A stretch of DNA of 64,000 nucleotides, from positions 186,001 through 250,000 of the forward strand of contig NZ_JABKDE010000005.1 of NCBI RefSeq assembly GCF_013623835.1, read 5' to 3'. The notes under the pieces are model-generated. The model was not told where the DNA came from and searched no databases. It was given only the letters and a program-made list of their open reading frames with translations. Below are positions 19,049-27,670 of the stretch, in pieces. Every line of letters begins with the position of its first letter. Position 1 is the stretch's first letter. A program made the position numbers and the translations under genes. Source of the stretch: Brevibacterium oceani. GTDB taxonomy: Bacteria > Actinomycetota > Actinomycetes > Actinomycetales > Brevibacteriaceae.

Positions 19049-19852
19049 TCAGTTCATGACGAGGCCGTTGTCGACGATGAGGTTCTGGCCCGTGATCGCA
19101 CGTGAGGCGGGAGAGGCGAAGAACACCACCGCCGAGGCGAACTCCTCGGGTGTGGTCACACGTCGCAGCGCACTCGCGGCAGCGATCTGGTCGAAGACCT
19201 CCTCCGGGGTGGCCGAGGACGCATCGGTGGTGCGAAGCAGACCTCCGGAAACCATGTTCACGCGCACTCCGACCGGGCCGAGGTCCTTCGCGAAGGTCCT
19301 GGTCAGCGACAGCAGGGCCGCCTTGGCCGCGGTGTAGTCGTGGTACGGCACGACGGGATCCTGGAACAGATTGGTCCCGATGTTGATGACGCGACCGGAA
19401 CCGATCTCGCGGAAACCATGCATCGCAGCCTGGATGGTGTTGACCGCTCCCTCGACCGTCCCCTGGAACTGGTCGGCGAAGTCCGAATAGTCGATCTCAT
19501 CGGCCGGTTGCCGATCCTCGCCGTTGAACGAGAAGTCAGCGAGCGCATTGTTGACCACCGTCGACACGGGAGACCCGAACTCGGCGGCCGCGGCCTCGAA
19601 CATCGCGTCGACCTCACGCGATTCGGAGACGTCGGCCTCGATGGCCACGGCGCGTCCACCGCGAGCGCGGACCGCCTCGGCGAGTTCCTCTGCGGCTCCG
19701 AAGGAATAGCGGTAATTGATGACGAGCGCGGCACCTTCGGGGGCGAAGGCCTTCGCGATCGCTGCGCCCAGGCCGCGCCCGGCCCCGGTGACGAGGACGA
19801 CCTGCTCATTCAACGGCAGAGCCTCGGAAGTGAAAGCCTGGGCATTGCTCAT
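19049..19852 (-). CDS. Short-chain dehydrogenase/reductase (FabG-like)
   Basis: 267 aa from ATG 19852; an upstream in-frame ATG would add 20 residues without a ribosome site. The Rossmann motif is VTGAGRGLGAAIA, Asn of VVNNA is present and the active-site tyrosine/lysine are in YTAAKAAL. The position of the catalytic serine, 13 residues before Tyr, holds Thr in VINIGTNLF, an unusual exchange that may still support catalysis. The end RAITGQNLIVDNGLVMN is typical for classical SDRs. It probably reduces a keto group with NAD(P)H. It is convergent with the island and divergent from the ole region. Confidence 0.88.
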   Translation of the reverse strand: MSNAQAFTSEALPLNEQVVLVTGAGRGLGAAIAKAFAPEGAALVINYRYSFGAAEELAEAVRARGGRAVAIEADVSESREVDAMFEAAAAEFGSPVSTVVNNALADFSFNGEDRQPADEIDYSDFADQFQGTVEGAVNTIQAAMHGFREIGSGRVINIGTNLFQDPVVPYHDYTAAKAALLSLTRTFAKDLGPVGVRVNMVSGGLLRTTDASSATPEEVFDQIAAASALRRVTTPEEFASAVVFFASPASRAITGQNLIVDNGLVMN

Positions 19853-20204
19853 CGGGTTTCTCTTTCGAATGTCGGTGGGCGGACCTGGCGGACCTGTTCC
19901 CACCCTACCCATGAACCGCAGATGCCGGGTCCGGAAGGCGCCGAGGCTACGAAGCGAGCGGCCGGAAGCGCCAGGGCGAACGGCGCCAGGGCGGAGACCC
20001 TGCGCCGCTCGACCTGCCGGGCTTGGAAGACTCCGGGCAACTGTTTGGTCGATCCACCACGTTCACCGCCAGCCGAAACCACGGTGGATCGACCAGTAAA
20101 CCGCCTCCGAACCGCGCGCACAGGCGACAGAACGTGCCACGCACGGCAAGAGTCCATAGACTTACACGAACGACCACCATCGTCCATCCCAGGAAGTCAC
20201 CCCT
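19853..20204. other. Divergent intergenic region with long hairpin
   Basis: No gene is supported in these 352 bp. They contain the hairpin at 20046-20095 and a possible -10 element TAGACT (20157-20162) for the membrane-protein gene starting at 20205. Confidence 0.5.
20046..20095. repeat. Long hairpin with GATCCACC/GGTGGATC core
   Basis: Perfect 13-bp arms TGGTCGATCCACC (20046-20058) and GGTGGATCGACCA (20083-20095) around a 24-nt spacer. The inner eight bases match the hairpin at 57526-57583. It lies between divergent genes, so a terminator role is not obvious. Confidence 0.7.
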
Positions 20205-21251
20205 ATGAACGAGCTCGGCGCCGGCATCTCCATCGGAGTCCTCGCAGCACTCGTCGTCTTCGTCATCTACATCATCGGTGCGAAGCTCGGACGATGGCAG
20301 CCACGGTCGGCATCCAGCAGACCGACCACTCAGGGCGGCTACAACCAGGGTGGGTACAGCCAAAGCGGCTACCAGCAGGGCGGGTACCAGCAGAACGGGT
20401 ACAACCAGCCCACGCGTGCCTACAGCAGCGAGGACGAAACCCGCGTCCTGCCGAACAACTCCGGCTACGGCACCGGCTACGACAATTCCCGCGACGACGA
20501 AGCCGACGAACCCCGAGCCACCAAGGCCGAACTCGCCGCGAACATCCAGCACTCCGGTCAGATGGTCGAAGCGAACCGCCGAGCCGCGACCGCCTCGAAC
20601 GGTGACACCTTTGCCGTGTTCACCTATATCTTCGGTGCCGCGCTCATCGCCGTCGTCGCCTTCGTCTTCTTCAACAACCTCCTGCTGCCGGCCACCATCG
20701 GCGCGCTCACCGGCGCCATCATCTGCGTGGCACTGTCGGCGACCTACACGCTGAAGCACCTGGATTTCTGGCCGGACAACGCCACGATCACGATCATCAA
20801 CCTCATCGTCGCCCTGGCGGCCTCGATCTTCATGTACATCGGCTCGGTGCAGACCCAGCGCGACAACGTCAGCCTCGGCACGATCACCGACTCCTTCGAC
20901 GCACTGCCCTTCAGCGACGGATTCTCCGCCTTCGCCCTGGCCATCGGCGACCGCGTTGTGACCTTCTTCAAAGACTTCGGGTTCTTCGGCTTCGTGTTCC
21001 TGCTGTTCATGGGCATCGGCTGCATCATCGTCTTCACGCTGGCCGCGAAGTCCCTCGTCGACGTCATGGACTGGCGGATCTTCGCCCAGTTCGGGCATTT
21101 CGTCACCGATCGGCCGATGTCGTACTCGCGTGCCGTGCGCTTCCAGACGAACAAGGTCTCACACACCGTGACCTCGATCGTTCTTGCGATCGTCGCCGTC
21201 CTCGCCGCCACCGGAACCCTCTACGACGCCTTCACGTGGTTCACACGCTGA
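20205..21251 (+). CDS. Membrane protein with Gly-Tyr-Gln repeat tail segment, function unknown
   Basis: 348 aa. One N-terminal helix (about 8-27) is followed by a disordered stretch (about 40-70) built of repeated GGYNQ/GGYQQ units, then a charged region. At least four further helices lie between about 140 and 348 (TYIFGAALIAVVAFVFF, ATIGALTGAIICVALSA, ITIINLIVALAASIFMYI, FGFVFLLFMGIGCIIVF). ATG follows AGGAAG. I do not recognise the family. It lies 123 bp before oleA on the same strand; a role in olefin biology is only a positional suggestion. Confidence 0.75.
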   Translation: MNELGAGISIGVLAALVVFVIYIIGAKLGRWQPRSASSRPTTQGGYNQGGYSQSGYQQGGYQQNGYNQPTRAYSSEDETRVLPNNSGYGTGYDNSRDDEADEPRATKAELAANIQHSGQMVEANRRAATASNGDTFAVFTYIFGAALIAVVAFVFFNNLLLPATIGALTGAIICVALSATYTLKHLDFWPDNATITIINLIVALAASIFMYIGSVQTQRDNVSLGTITDSFDALPFSDGFSAFALAIGDRVVTFFKDFGFFGFVFLLFMGIGCIIVFTLAAKSLVDVMDWRIFAQFGHFVTDRPMSYSRAVRFQTNKVSHTVTSIVLAIVAVLAATGTLYDAFTWFTR

Positions 21252-21280
21252 TGAACATCTCAGAAACTGGGCGGTAAGAT
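21252..21280 (+). promoter_or_regulatory. Candidate promoter of the ole operon
   Basis: TGAACA and TAAGAT (21275-21280) with an 18-nt gap, about 95 bp before the oleA start. The -10 is good; the -35 is weak. Confidence 0.35.
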
Positions 21281-21374
21281 AGACCCGGACTTCCCCCGTC
21301 GTGCCGCGCCACGCGCGCGTCTCAGCGGCCCAGACCGACCCGACGAACGACCCGAAAAGGGATGAGTACCTCAA

Positions 21375-22403
21375 TTGGCGAACGGCAACGCAACATTTCG
21401 GCACTCGAACGTGGCCCTGCTCGGCCTGACCGAGACACTGGCCCCGAACGAAGTGACCTCACAGGAATTCGACGAACGCCTCGCCGATACTCTCAAGACC
21501 CTCAGCCTGCCGCAGGGCCTGCTCCAGCGGGTCGCCGGCGTCTACGCTCGCCGCAATTGGGACCAGCCCCATCAGTTCGCCGAGGGCGCGATCACTGCGG
21601 GCAAGAAGGCCCTCGCCGAGGCCGATGTCCCGGCCCAGGCCATCGGACTCATGGTCAACACCTCGGTCACCCGTGAGCACCTGGAGCCGTCGGTGGCCGT
21701 CGGCGTCCACGCCGGCATCGGTCTGGGCCCACAGGCGATGAACTTCGACATCGCCAACGCCTGTCTCGGCTTCGTCAACGGCATGACTCTGGCCGCGAAC
21801 ATGATCGACGCCGGGCAGATCGAATACGCCCTCGTCGTCGCCGGCGAAGACGCCTCCCGGGTCCAGGAGGCCACACTGCGCCGCCTCAACCGCCCGGAGA
21901 TCACCCGCGAGGAATACCTCAACGAATTCGCCTCGCTGACACTGGGTTCGGGAGCCGCCGCCGCCGTCCTCGGACCGGCCGACAGACATCCGGAAGGCCA
22001 CCGCATCCTCGGCGGGATCACCCGTGCCGCCACCCAGCACCACGAACTGTGCGTCGGTGACCACAACGGCATGTTCACCGACACCAAGGGCCTGCTCGCT
22101 GGGGGCATGGAACTCGTCGTCGCCGCGTGGGAGGAAGCCCACAACGACGGCTGGGACTGGCAGGAGATGGACCGCTATGTCATGCACCAGGTCTCCGATG
22201 TGCACACGAATTCGATCACGAAGGCCGCGAACCTCGACCCCGACCGGATCCCCGTGACCTATCCGGAACTGGGCAACGTCGGCCCGGCCTCCCTGCCCAT
22301 CACCCTTGCCCGCGAGGCCGACAACCTGCAGCCCGGCGACCGCATCCTGTGCATGGGCGTCGGGTCCGGCCTCAACACCGCCATGACCGAGATCGAGTGG
22401 TAG
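21375..22403 (+). CDS. oleA: OleA, acyl-CoA head-to-head condensing enzyme (thiolase superfamily)
   Basis: 342 aa. OleA joins two fatty acyl-CoAs in a non-decarboxylative Claisen reaction to give a beta-keto acid, the first step to long-chain olefins. The thiolase-fold residues are in place: Cys130 in NFDIANACLGF, Glu104 in EHLEPS (26 residues earlier, as in Xanthomonas OleA), His271 in VMHQVSDVH and Asn301 in GNVGPASLP. The first codon must be TTG 21375, because an in-frame TGA lies at 21363 and no ATG or GTG falls between. AAAAGGG upstream is the only ribosome-site-like sequence. Followed after 7 nt by oleBC. Confidence 0.9.
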   Translation: MANGNATFRHSNVALLGLTETLAPNEVTSQEFDERLADTLKTLSLPQGLLQRVAGVYARRNWDQPHQFAEGAITAGKKALAEADVPAQAIGLMVNTSVTREHLEPSVAVGVHAGIGLGPQAMNFDIANACLGFVNGMTLAANMIDAGQIEYALVVAGEDASRVQEATLRRLNRPEITREEYLNEFASLTLGSGAAAAVLGPADRHPEGHRILGGITRAATQHHELCVGDHNGMFTDTKGLLAGGMELVVAAWEEAHNDGWDWQEMDRYVMHQVSDVHTNSITKAANLDPDRIPVTYPELGNVGPASLPITLAREADNLQPGDRILCMGVGSGLNTAMTEIEW

Positions 22404-22410
22404 AGATTTC

Positions 22411-25137
22411 ATGAAGTTCCCTGCACGGCCGGCTCAGATTCCCCCGCAGCTGCCCGAGTGGGACCCCTCCTGGTCCCGGATCGTCGAGGCCGCGACTCCG
22501 GATGGGACACACGAGTTCCACGTCCTCGACACCCTGCCCGTTCTGCGTGCGGCCGGCCTCGAACCCGAGGGCACGATCCTCGCCCTCCACGGCAATCCGA
22601 CCTGGTCGTATCTGTGGCGCAGGCTCGCCCGCGCTACCGTCGAGACCGCCCGTGCCGGTGGCCGCGTCTGGCGGCTCATCGCCCCCGACCAGCTCGAGAT
22701 GGGCTTCTCCGAACGGTTCGCCCACGAGGCGATGCCGACCCCGAAATCCGACGAGGTGCGCCGGATCGCTGATCGTCTCAATGATTTCGACGCCGTCGTC
22801 ACGACGCTGATCGCCGAGGTGGCCGGCAGCGGATCCGCCGCCCACCCGATCGTGACGATCGGTCACGATTGGGGCGGTGTGCTCTCGCTCGGTTGGGCCG
22901 CGCGCAACAGCGACATCGTCTCCGCGGCGATCAGCCTCAACACCGCCGTCCACCAGCCCGAGGACACCCCGATCCCGGCACCTCTGCGCGCCACGCTCGC
23001 GGGACCCATGCTGCCGACGGCCACCGTGCTCACCGACTGGTTCCTCAGGGTGACGATGAGCCTCGGCGATCTGTCCGCCGAGACCAAGTCCGCGTTCAGC
23101 GCCCCGTACCGGAGTGCGGCCGACCGGTGGGCGATCGGCAATTTCGTCGCCGACATCCCCGTCGATGCGAACCATCCTTCGGACCCCGAACTGCAGCGCA
23201 TCGGTAAGGACATCGCCGCCTTCGACAAGCCTGCGCTGCTCGTCTGGGGGCCGAAGGATCCGGTCTTCCTCGAACGCTATCTGCGGGATCTGCGCTCCCG
23301 CCTGCCGCAGGCCGATCTGCACCGGTTCGAAACCGCCTCCCACCTCGTCAGCGAAGACCACGCCGTCCCCGGCCTCGTCCTCGACTGGCTGGACGCACAG
23401 TTCGGCACGGCCGCAGCAGCCTCGGCGAAGGAATCGACAACGGGCGCCGACGACGACCCCGCAGCCACCGCCGCGCCCGCTCGTGCGGTCACCGCGATCC
23501 TCGATGCGCGCCGCGACGACGAGGCGATCGCCTCGGTCGACTTCGCGCAGAACCCCGCACAGCAGATCAGCTGGCGCCACCTGTGGCACGTGACGACCTC
23601 GATCGCGAACGGCCTGCTCGGCCTCGGCGTCAAGCCGGGTGACCGGGTGTCGATGCTCGTCCCGCCCGGCAACAATCTCACCGCCGCGCTCTACGCGTGC
23701 CTGAAGATCGGCGCGGTCGCCGTCGTCGCCGATGCCGGCCTCGGCCCGAAGGGGATGACGCGGGCGATCACCTCGGCGGACCCGCAGTGGATCATCGGCG
23801 AGCTGCCCGGACTCACCTTGGCCCGTGCCTTCGGCTGGCCCGGCAGGCGGATCTCCGTCACCCCGCTCGGCCCCGTCCGCTCCCGCCTGTTCAAGGCAGA
23901 GACGAGCCTGACCGCGCTCTCCCGCACCGAGCACCGAGCCGAACTGCCGGCACCGGCCGCCGGCGACGATGCGGCGATCCTGTTCACCTCCGGCTCGACG
24001 GGCCCGGCGAAGGGTGTGCGCTACACGCATGCGAACATCTCCGCGCTGGCAGCGGTGCTGACCAGGGTCTTCGACGTCCGTGAGGGCACCGGGCTGGTCG
24101 CCGGGTTCCCGCCCTTCGCACTGTTGGGACCGGCTATCGGGGCCACCTCGGTGACGCCGGACATGTCCGTGACGAAGCCGAAGACGCTTACGGCGAGCGC
24201 GATCGCCGATGCGATCATCGCCGGTCGGGCGACGATGGTCTTCGCCTCCCCCGCCGCGTACCGGAACGTCGCCGCGACCGCAGGGCAACTCGATGCGCAA
24301 CAGCGTGCCGCGTGTGCACGGGTCGAACTCGTACTCTCCGCTGGCGCACCCGTGCCGCTGGAGCTCATGGACGCCATCGCCGAGGTGTTCCCGAACGCAT
24401 CCATCCACTCCCCCTACGGCATGACCGAGGGACTCCTGCTCACCGACATCGACCGAGCAGGAGTGGCCGAGGCGGACGCGACCGGTGGGCTCGGCGTGTG
24501 CGTGGGTCGGCCCATCGACGGCGTCGAGCTCGCGCTGGCACCGATCGATGATGCCGGGAACTCCGCCGAAGAGCTGCTGCAGGGAGAGGCCTCGCGGGGC
24601 CGCCTCGGCGAGTTCGTCGTCAGTGCCGCGCACATCAAGTCCGGCTACGACAATCTCTGGCGCACCACAGCGGATTCGGCTCGCGATGGCATGCACGGTC
24701 TGACCTGGCATCGGACGAACGACATCGGCCACATCGACGACGCAGGTCGGGTGTGGCTCGAGGGTCGCCTGCAGCACGTCGTCACGACTGCCCGGGGACC
24801 GGTCGGACCGGGCGGCCTCGAGGCGCTCGTCGACACCGACGCACAGGTCAGCCGCAGCGCCGTCGTCGGCATCGGTCCGGTCGGCACGCAGGCGCTCGTC
24901 GTCGTGCTCGATGCCGAGGGCACCGCGCTCTCACCCGGCGTCGCGCCGCTCGACCTGACCGCCCGACTGCGGGAGCAGATCGCAGGGGTCGGCGGTCACG
25001 ATCTCGCCGCCGTGCTCGTGGCCCCGGAATTCCCCACCGACATCCGCCATAATTCGAAGATCGACCGGTCCCGACTGGCGGCCTGGGCCGACCGTGTCCT
25101 GGCCGGCGGTCCGGTGCGCGGAAGGATCAGAGGATGA
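22411..25137 (+). CDS. oleBC: OleBC fusion: beta-lactone decarboxylase and beta-lactone synthetase
   Basis: 908 aa in one uninterrupted frame. Residues 1 to about 335 are OleB, a haloalkane-dehalogenase-like alpha/beta hydrolase: HGNPTWSYLWRRL, then GHDWGG with nucleophile Asp153, and SHLVSEDH near its end. An Ala/Ser/Thr/Asp-rich linker (about 335-370) leads to OleC, an AMP-dependent enzyme: ILFTSGSTGPAKG (about 523-535) and SPYGMTEG. OleC turns the beta-hydroxy acid into a beta-lactone, and OleB removes CO2 to leave the internal alkene. The fusion is the form known from Micrococcus; Gram-negative clusters have separate genes. Fusion may channel the reactive lactone. Start ATG 22411 is 7 nt after oleA. 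Confidence 0.9.
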   Translation: MKFPARPAQIPPQLPEWDPSWSRIVEAATPDGTHEFHVLDTLPVLRAAGLEPEGTILALHGNPTWSYLWRRLARATVETARAGGRVWRLIAPDQLEMGFSERFAHEAMPTPKSDEVRRIADRLNDFDAVVTTLIAEVAGSGSAAHPIVTIGHDWGGVLSLGWAARNSDIVSAAISLNTAVHQPEDTPIPAPLRATLAGPMLPTATVLTDWFLRVTMSLGDLSAETKSAFSAPYRSAADRWAIGNFVADIPVDANHPSDPELQRIGKDIAAFDKPALLVWGPKDPVFLERYLRDLRSRLPQADLHRFETASHLVSEDHAVPGLVLDWLDAQFGTAAAASAKESTTGADDDPAATAAPARAVTAILDARRDDEAIASVDFAQNPAQQISWRHLWHVTTSIANGLLGLGVKPGDRVSMLVPPGNNLTAALYACLKIGAVAVVADAGLGPKGMTRAITSADPQWIIGELPGLTLARAFGWPGRRISVTPLGPVRSRLFKAETSLTALSRTEHRAELPAPAAGDDAAILFTSGSTGPAKGVRYTHANISALAAVLTRVFDVREGTGLVAGFPPFALLGPAIGATSVTPDMSVTKPKTLTASAIADAIIAGRATMVFASPAAYRNVAATAGQLDAQQRAACARVELVLSAGAPVPLELMDAIAEVFPNASIHSPYGMTEGLLLTDIDRAGVAEADATGGLGVCVGRPIDGVELALAPIDDAGNSAEELLQGEASRGRLGEFVVSAAHIKSGYDNLWRTTADSARDGMHGLTWHRTNDIGHIDDAGRVWLEGRLQHVVTTARGPVGPGGLEALVDTDAQVSRSAVVGIGPVGTQALVVVLDAEGTALSPGVAPLDLTARLREQIAGVGGHDLAAVLVAPEFPTDIRHNSKIDRSRLAAWADRVLAGGPVRGRIRG

Positions 25138-25138
25138 A

Positions 25139-26104
25139 ATGAGAATCACCGTCACCGGAGCCTCCGGGCTGCTCGGTTCATCCGTCGCCCGCGCTCTCGT
25201 CACGTCAGGTCATGAGGTCACGACCCTGCAGCGCCGTCCCTCCGGAGTCGACGGGGCTGCGGATGTGCTGGGGTCGGTGACCGATGCGAAATCGGTCGAG
25301 CATGCCGTCACCGGCGCCGAGGCGGTCGTGCACTTGGCCGCGAAGGTGTCCATGATGGGTGATCCCAAGGAGTTCGAGGCCGTGAACATCGGCGGCACCC
25401 GCACCCTCGTCGACGCGGCGCGGACCGCCGGCGTGCCCCGTCTGGTGCACATCTCCTCACCGTCGGTGGCGCATACGGGCGATTCGATCATCGGCGACGG
25501 CGCCGAGGCGGCGACTCCCGAGTTCGCCCGCGGCGAGTATGCGCGGACGAAGGGCGCCGGTGAGCGCATCGCCCTGGGCGCCGATTCCCCGGATTTCCGT
25601 GTGCTCGTCCTCCGGCCGCACCTCATGTGGGGTCCCGGGGACACGCAGCTGACCGAAAGGATCATCGACCGTGCGCGGGCCGGGCGGATGCCGGTGCTCG
25701 GTTCGGGTGCGGCGCTCGTCGACACTCTCTTCGTCGACAATGCCGTCGAGGCGATCGTCGCTGCGGTCTCCGCTGTCGACACCACTCACGGCGAGTCACT
25801 CGTGGTGACGAACGGTCAGCCACGGGCGATCGGCGAGCTGATGTCACGCATCGCGATCGCCGGTGGTGCCGGGGAGCCGAAGCTGCGCATTCCCGTGGCT
25901 CCGGCGCTGGCGGCCGGATCCGTGGTCGAGAAGGTGTGGGCGCTCGGTGAGCATGATGATGAGCCTCCGCTGACGAGGTTCCTCGCCGAGCAGCTGTCGA
26001 CCGCGCACTGGTTCGACCAGCGGCGCACGCAGGAGGTGCTGGGCTGGACTCCTCGAGTCAGCATCGAAGAGGGCATGGAGATCCTCGCCGCGCACTACGC
26101 GTAA
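25139..26104 (+). CDS. oleD: OleD, NADPH-dependent 2-alkyl-3-ketoalkanoic acid reductase
   Basis: 321 aa from ATG 25139, which sits one base after the oleBC stop, with AGAGG inside the end of oleBC as ribosome site. An extended SDR: cofactor motif VTGASGLLGSSVA, ISSPSVA and catalytic Tyr/Lys in GEYARTKGAGE. It reduces the OleA product to the beta-hydroxy acid used by OleC. Gene order A-BC-D is complete, so the window encodes the whole head-to-head hydrocarbon pathway from acyl-CoA. The 27-bp convergent gap after it leaves little room for a terminator. Confidence 0.9.
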   Translation: MRITVTGASGLLGSSVARALVTSGHEVTTLQRRPSGVDGAADVLGSVTDAKSVEHAVTGAEAVVHLAAKVSMMGDPKEFEAVNIGGTRTLVDAARTAGVPRLVHISSPSVAHTGDSIIGDGAEAATPEFARGEYARTKGAGERIALGADSPDFRVLVLRPHLMWGPGDTQLTERIIDRARAGRMPVLGSGAALVDTLFVDNAVEAIVAAVSAVDTTHGESLVVTNGQPRAIGELMSRIAIAGGAGEPKLRIPVAPALAAGSVVEKVWALGEHDDEPPLTRFLAEQLSTAHWFDQRRTQEVLGWTPRVSIEEGMEILAAHYA

Positions 26105-26131
26105 TCGGCTCTGGCCGGCGGGGCCGCCCGA

Positions 26132-27601
26132 TCAGAGGCGGTACTGGTTGTTCTCCTCCGCCGAGGGCCCTCTGCGGGTGGCCTGTTCGTCGTCTTCGGT
26201 CTCATCGGCTTCGTCATCGCCCGAGTCGTCGGACTCCGGTTCGGTTCCGGCGAGGGCACCGGCCGACATCCCCGGTTCGCCGGCCGGTGGGTTCTCGAGC
26301 GAGGAGCCGCCGGCTGACTCGTCGAAGTCCTCCGGATCGAGCGTGGGTGTGTCCTCGTCTGCGGTCGGGGGAACCTCGGTCTTCTCCGCATCCGTCTCGC
26401 CGGACTCTGCTTCAGCGGCCTTGTCGGCGCTGATCCCGGCGGTCTCCGGAGCGGCGCCCTCTGAGGGCTGCGCGGTGGTGTCCTCGGCAGGGGGTGTCGT
26501 CGGCGTGGTCGGATCCTCGGCCTTCACCGATGGTGCCGCGTCGGGCATCGGCGGTGCCGCGGGAGTGGGATCAGCCTTCGGCGCGGCAGATTCGCTGTCG
26601 GCGGCAGCCGCGTGCGGGGCGGTGTCAGGTCGGGCGGGGAATGCCGGCGGCATCGGCGGGGGCGCCGGCAGGTCGGACTTCTCGGACGACTCCGCTTGCG
26701 GCATCGCCGGGGCAGGACGCGGCGAGTCTGCGTCGTCGTCTCCTGAACTCTCGATGGACGACTTCTCATCGCTGTCGACTGCCGATTCCGACTCCGGAGC
26801 CGTGTCTTCTGACTGCTCTCCTGCCTCGGAAGTCGGCGCAGCCGAACCGTCCGGGTCGGCACTGTGCCTGCCTCGGGCACGCCTGGGTGATTCGGTATCG
26901 ACAGCGGTTTCGCCGACCGGTTCCGCGGCACCGTCGAAATCAGAGGTCTCTGTCTCGGCGGAGTCGACCGTCGACGTCGCCCCTGCAGAAGACTCAAGGT
27001 CGTCCGAGGAGTTCGAGTCCTCTCCGCTTCCGGCTTCCAGTGACGAACCAGTGTTGTCGGATGCGTCGGTCGCCTCGGCCGACTCATCGCCGGAAGAGGC
27101 CGCGTCGCCGTCACCGTCGCCGGGCCGGACACCGATCGCTGTCGTCTCGTCGGAACCATCCTGGCTCCGGGTCGCAGCCTCGTCAACGGAGGCAGCTGTC
27201 CTGTCCTCGTTGTCTGAAGCAGCCGTGCCGTCCTCACCTGAGCCCGCAGCCTCGCCCGAACCGGCCGTGTCACCGGGCTTCGCCGACGAACCGGGCAGGG
27301 CACCGTCGATTCCCTCGAGGCTCACCCCCGCCTCTGCAGCCAGACGTGCGCGTCGTTCGGCACGTGCCTGAGCACGTTCCTCTTCGCTCTTCTGAGCCTT
27401 CGCCTTGGCCTTCGCCGACTCCCCCTTGGGCTGGGTCGGGCGGACGGCCTCCCAGACGAGGAGGACGATGAGCATCGTGACGCCGACTGTCAGTCCCATG
27501 AAGATCGACATCCAGGGCTGGTCCATCGAGAAGAAGTCCACGAATACGTTGAGTCCGAACAGGACGCCGAAGCCGAGGATCAGTGCAACCAGGAATCTCA
27601 T
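26132..27601 (-). CDS. Membrane-anchored, highly acidic disordered protein, unknown
   Basis: 489 aa. Two N-terminal helices (about 3-24 and 30-50) are followed by a basic Lys/Arg/Ala stretch (about 60-90, likely helical) and then some 390 residues of low-complexity Ser, Asp, Glu, Ala, Pro and Thr, including a Pro-rich part (PAPPPMPPAFPARPD). No enzyme motif is visible. It starts with ATG after GGGG, 69 bp downstream of the PII gene on the same strand, so it may end that operon. The two-helix head and the acidic tail suggest a cytoplasmic scaffold or crowding domain, which is speculation. I do not recognise the family. Confidence 0.65.
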   Translation of the reverse strand: MRFLVALILGFGVLFGLNVFVDFFSMDQPWMSIFMGLTVGVTMLIVLLVWEAVRPTQPKGESAKAKAKAQKSEEERAQARAERRARLAAEAGVSLEGIDGALPGSSAKPGDTAGSGEAAGSGEDGTAASDNEDRTAASVDEAATRSQDGSDETTAIGVRPGDGDGDAASSGDESAEATDASDNTGSSLEAGSGEDSNSSDDLESSAGATSTVDSAETETSDFDGAAEPVGETAVDTESPRRARGRHSADPDGSAAPTSEAGEQSEDTAPESESAVDSDEKSSIESSGDDDADSPRPAPAMPQAESSEKSDLPAPPPMPPAFPARPDTAPHAAAADSESAAPKADPTPAAPPMPDAAPSVKAEDPTTPTTPPAEDTTAQPSEGAAPETAGISADKAAEAESGETDAEKTEVPPTADEDTPTLDPEDFDESAGGSSLENPPAGEPGMSAGALAGTEPESDDSGDDEADETEDDEQATRRGPSAEENNQYRL

Positions 27602-27670
27602 ATCCCCATTGTGCCTTGTCCGCCCTCGCTTGCCGGGGAAGACCCCGAATCTTTCACCGAGGCAGGCATC

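Noticed and set aside
20340-20410. Short direct DNA repeats (GGCTACAACCAG-like units)
   Set aside because: They encode the GGYNQ/GGYQQ repeat of the membrane protein and need no separate DNA-level explanation.
22372-24777. An 801-codon minus-strand frame opposite oleBC
   Set aside because: Composition-driven antisense frame; oleBC has intact catalytic motifs over the same region.
26148-27371. A Ser-rich 407-codon plus-strand frame opposite the acidic membrane protein
   Set aside because: The opposite strand has two N-terminal membrane helices, a ribosome site and operon context. The Ser-rich frame is what Ser/Asp/Glu codons give when read backwards.
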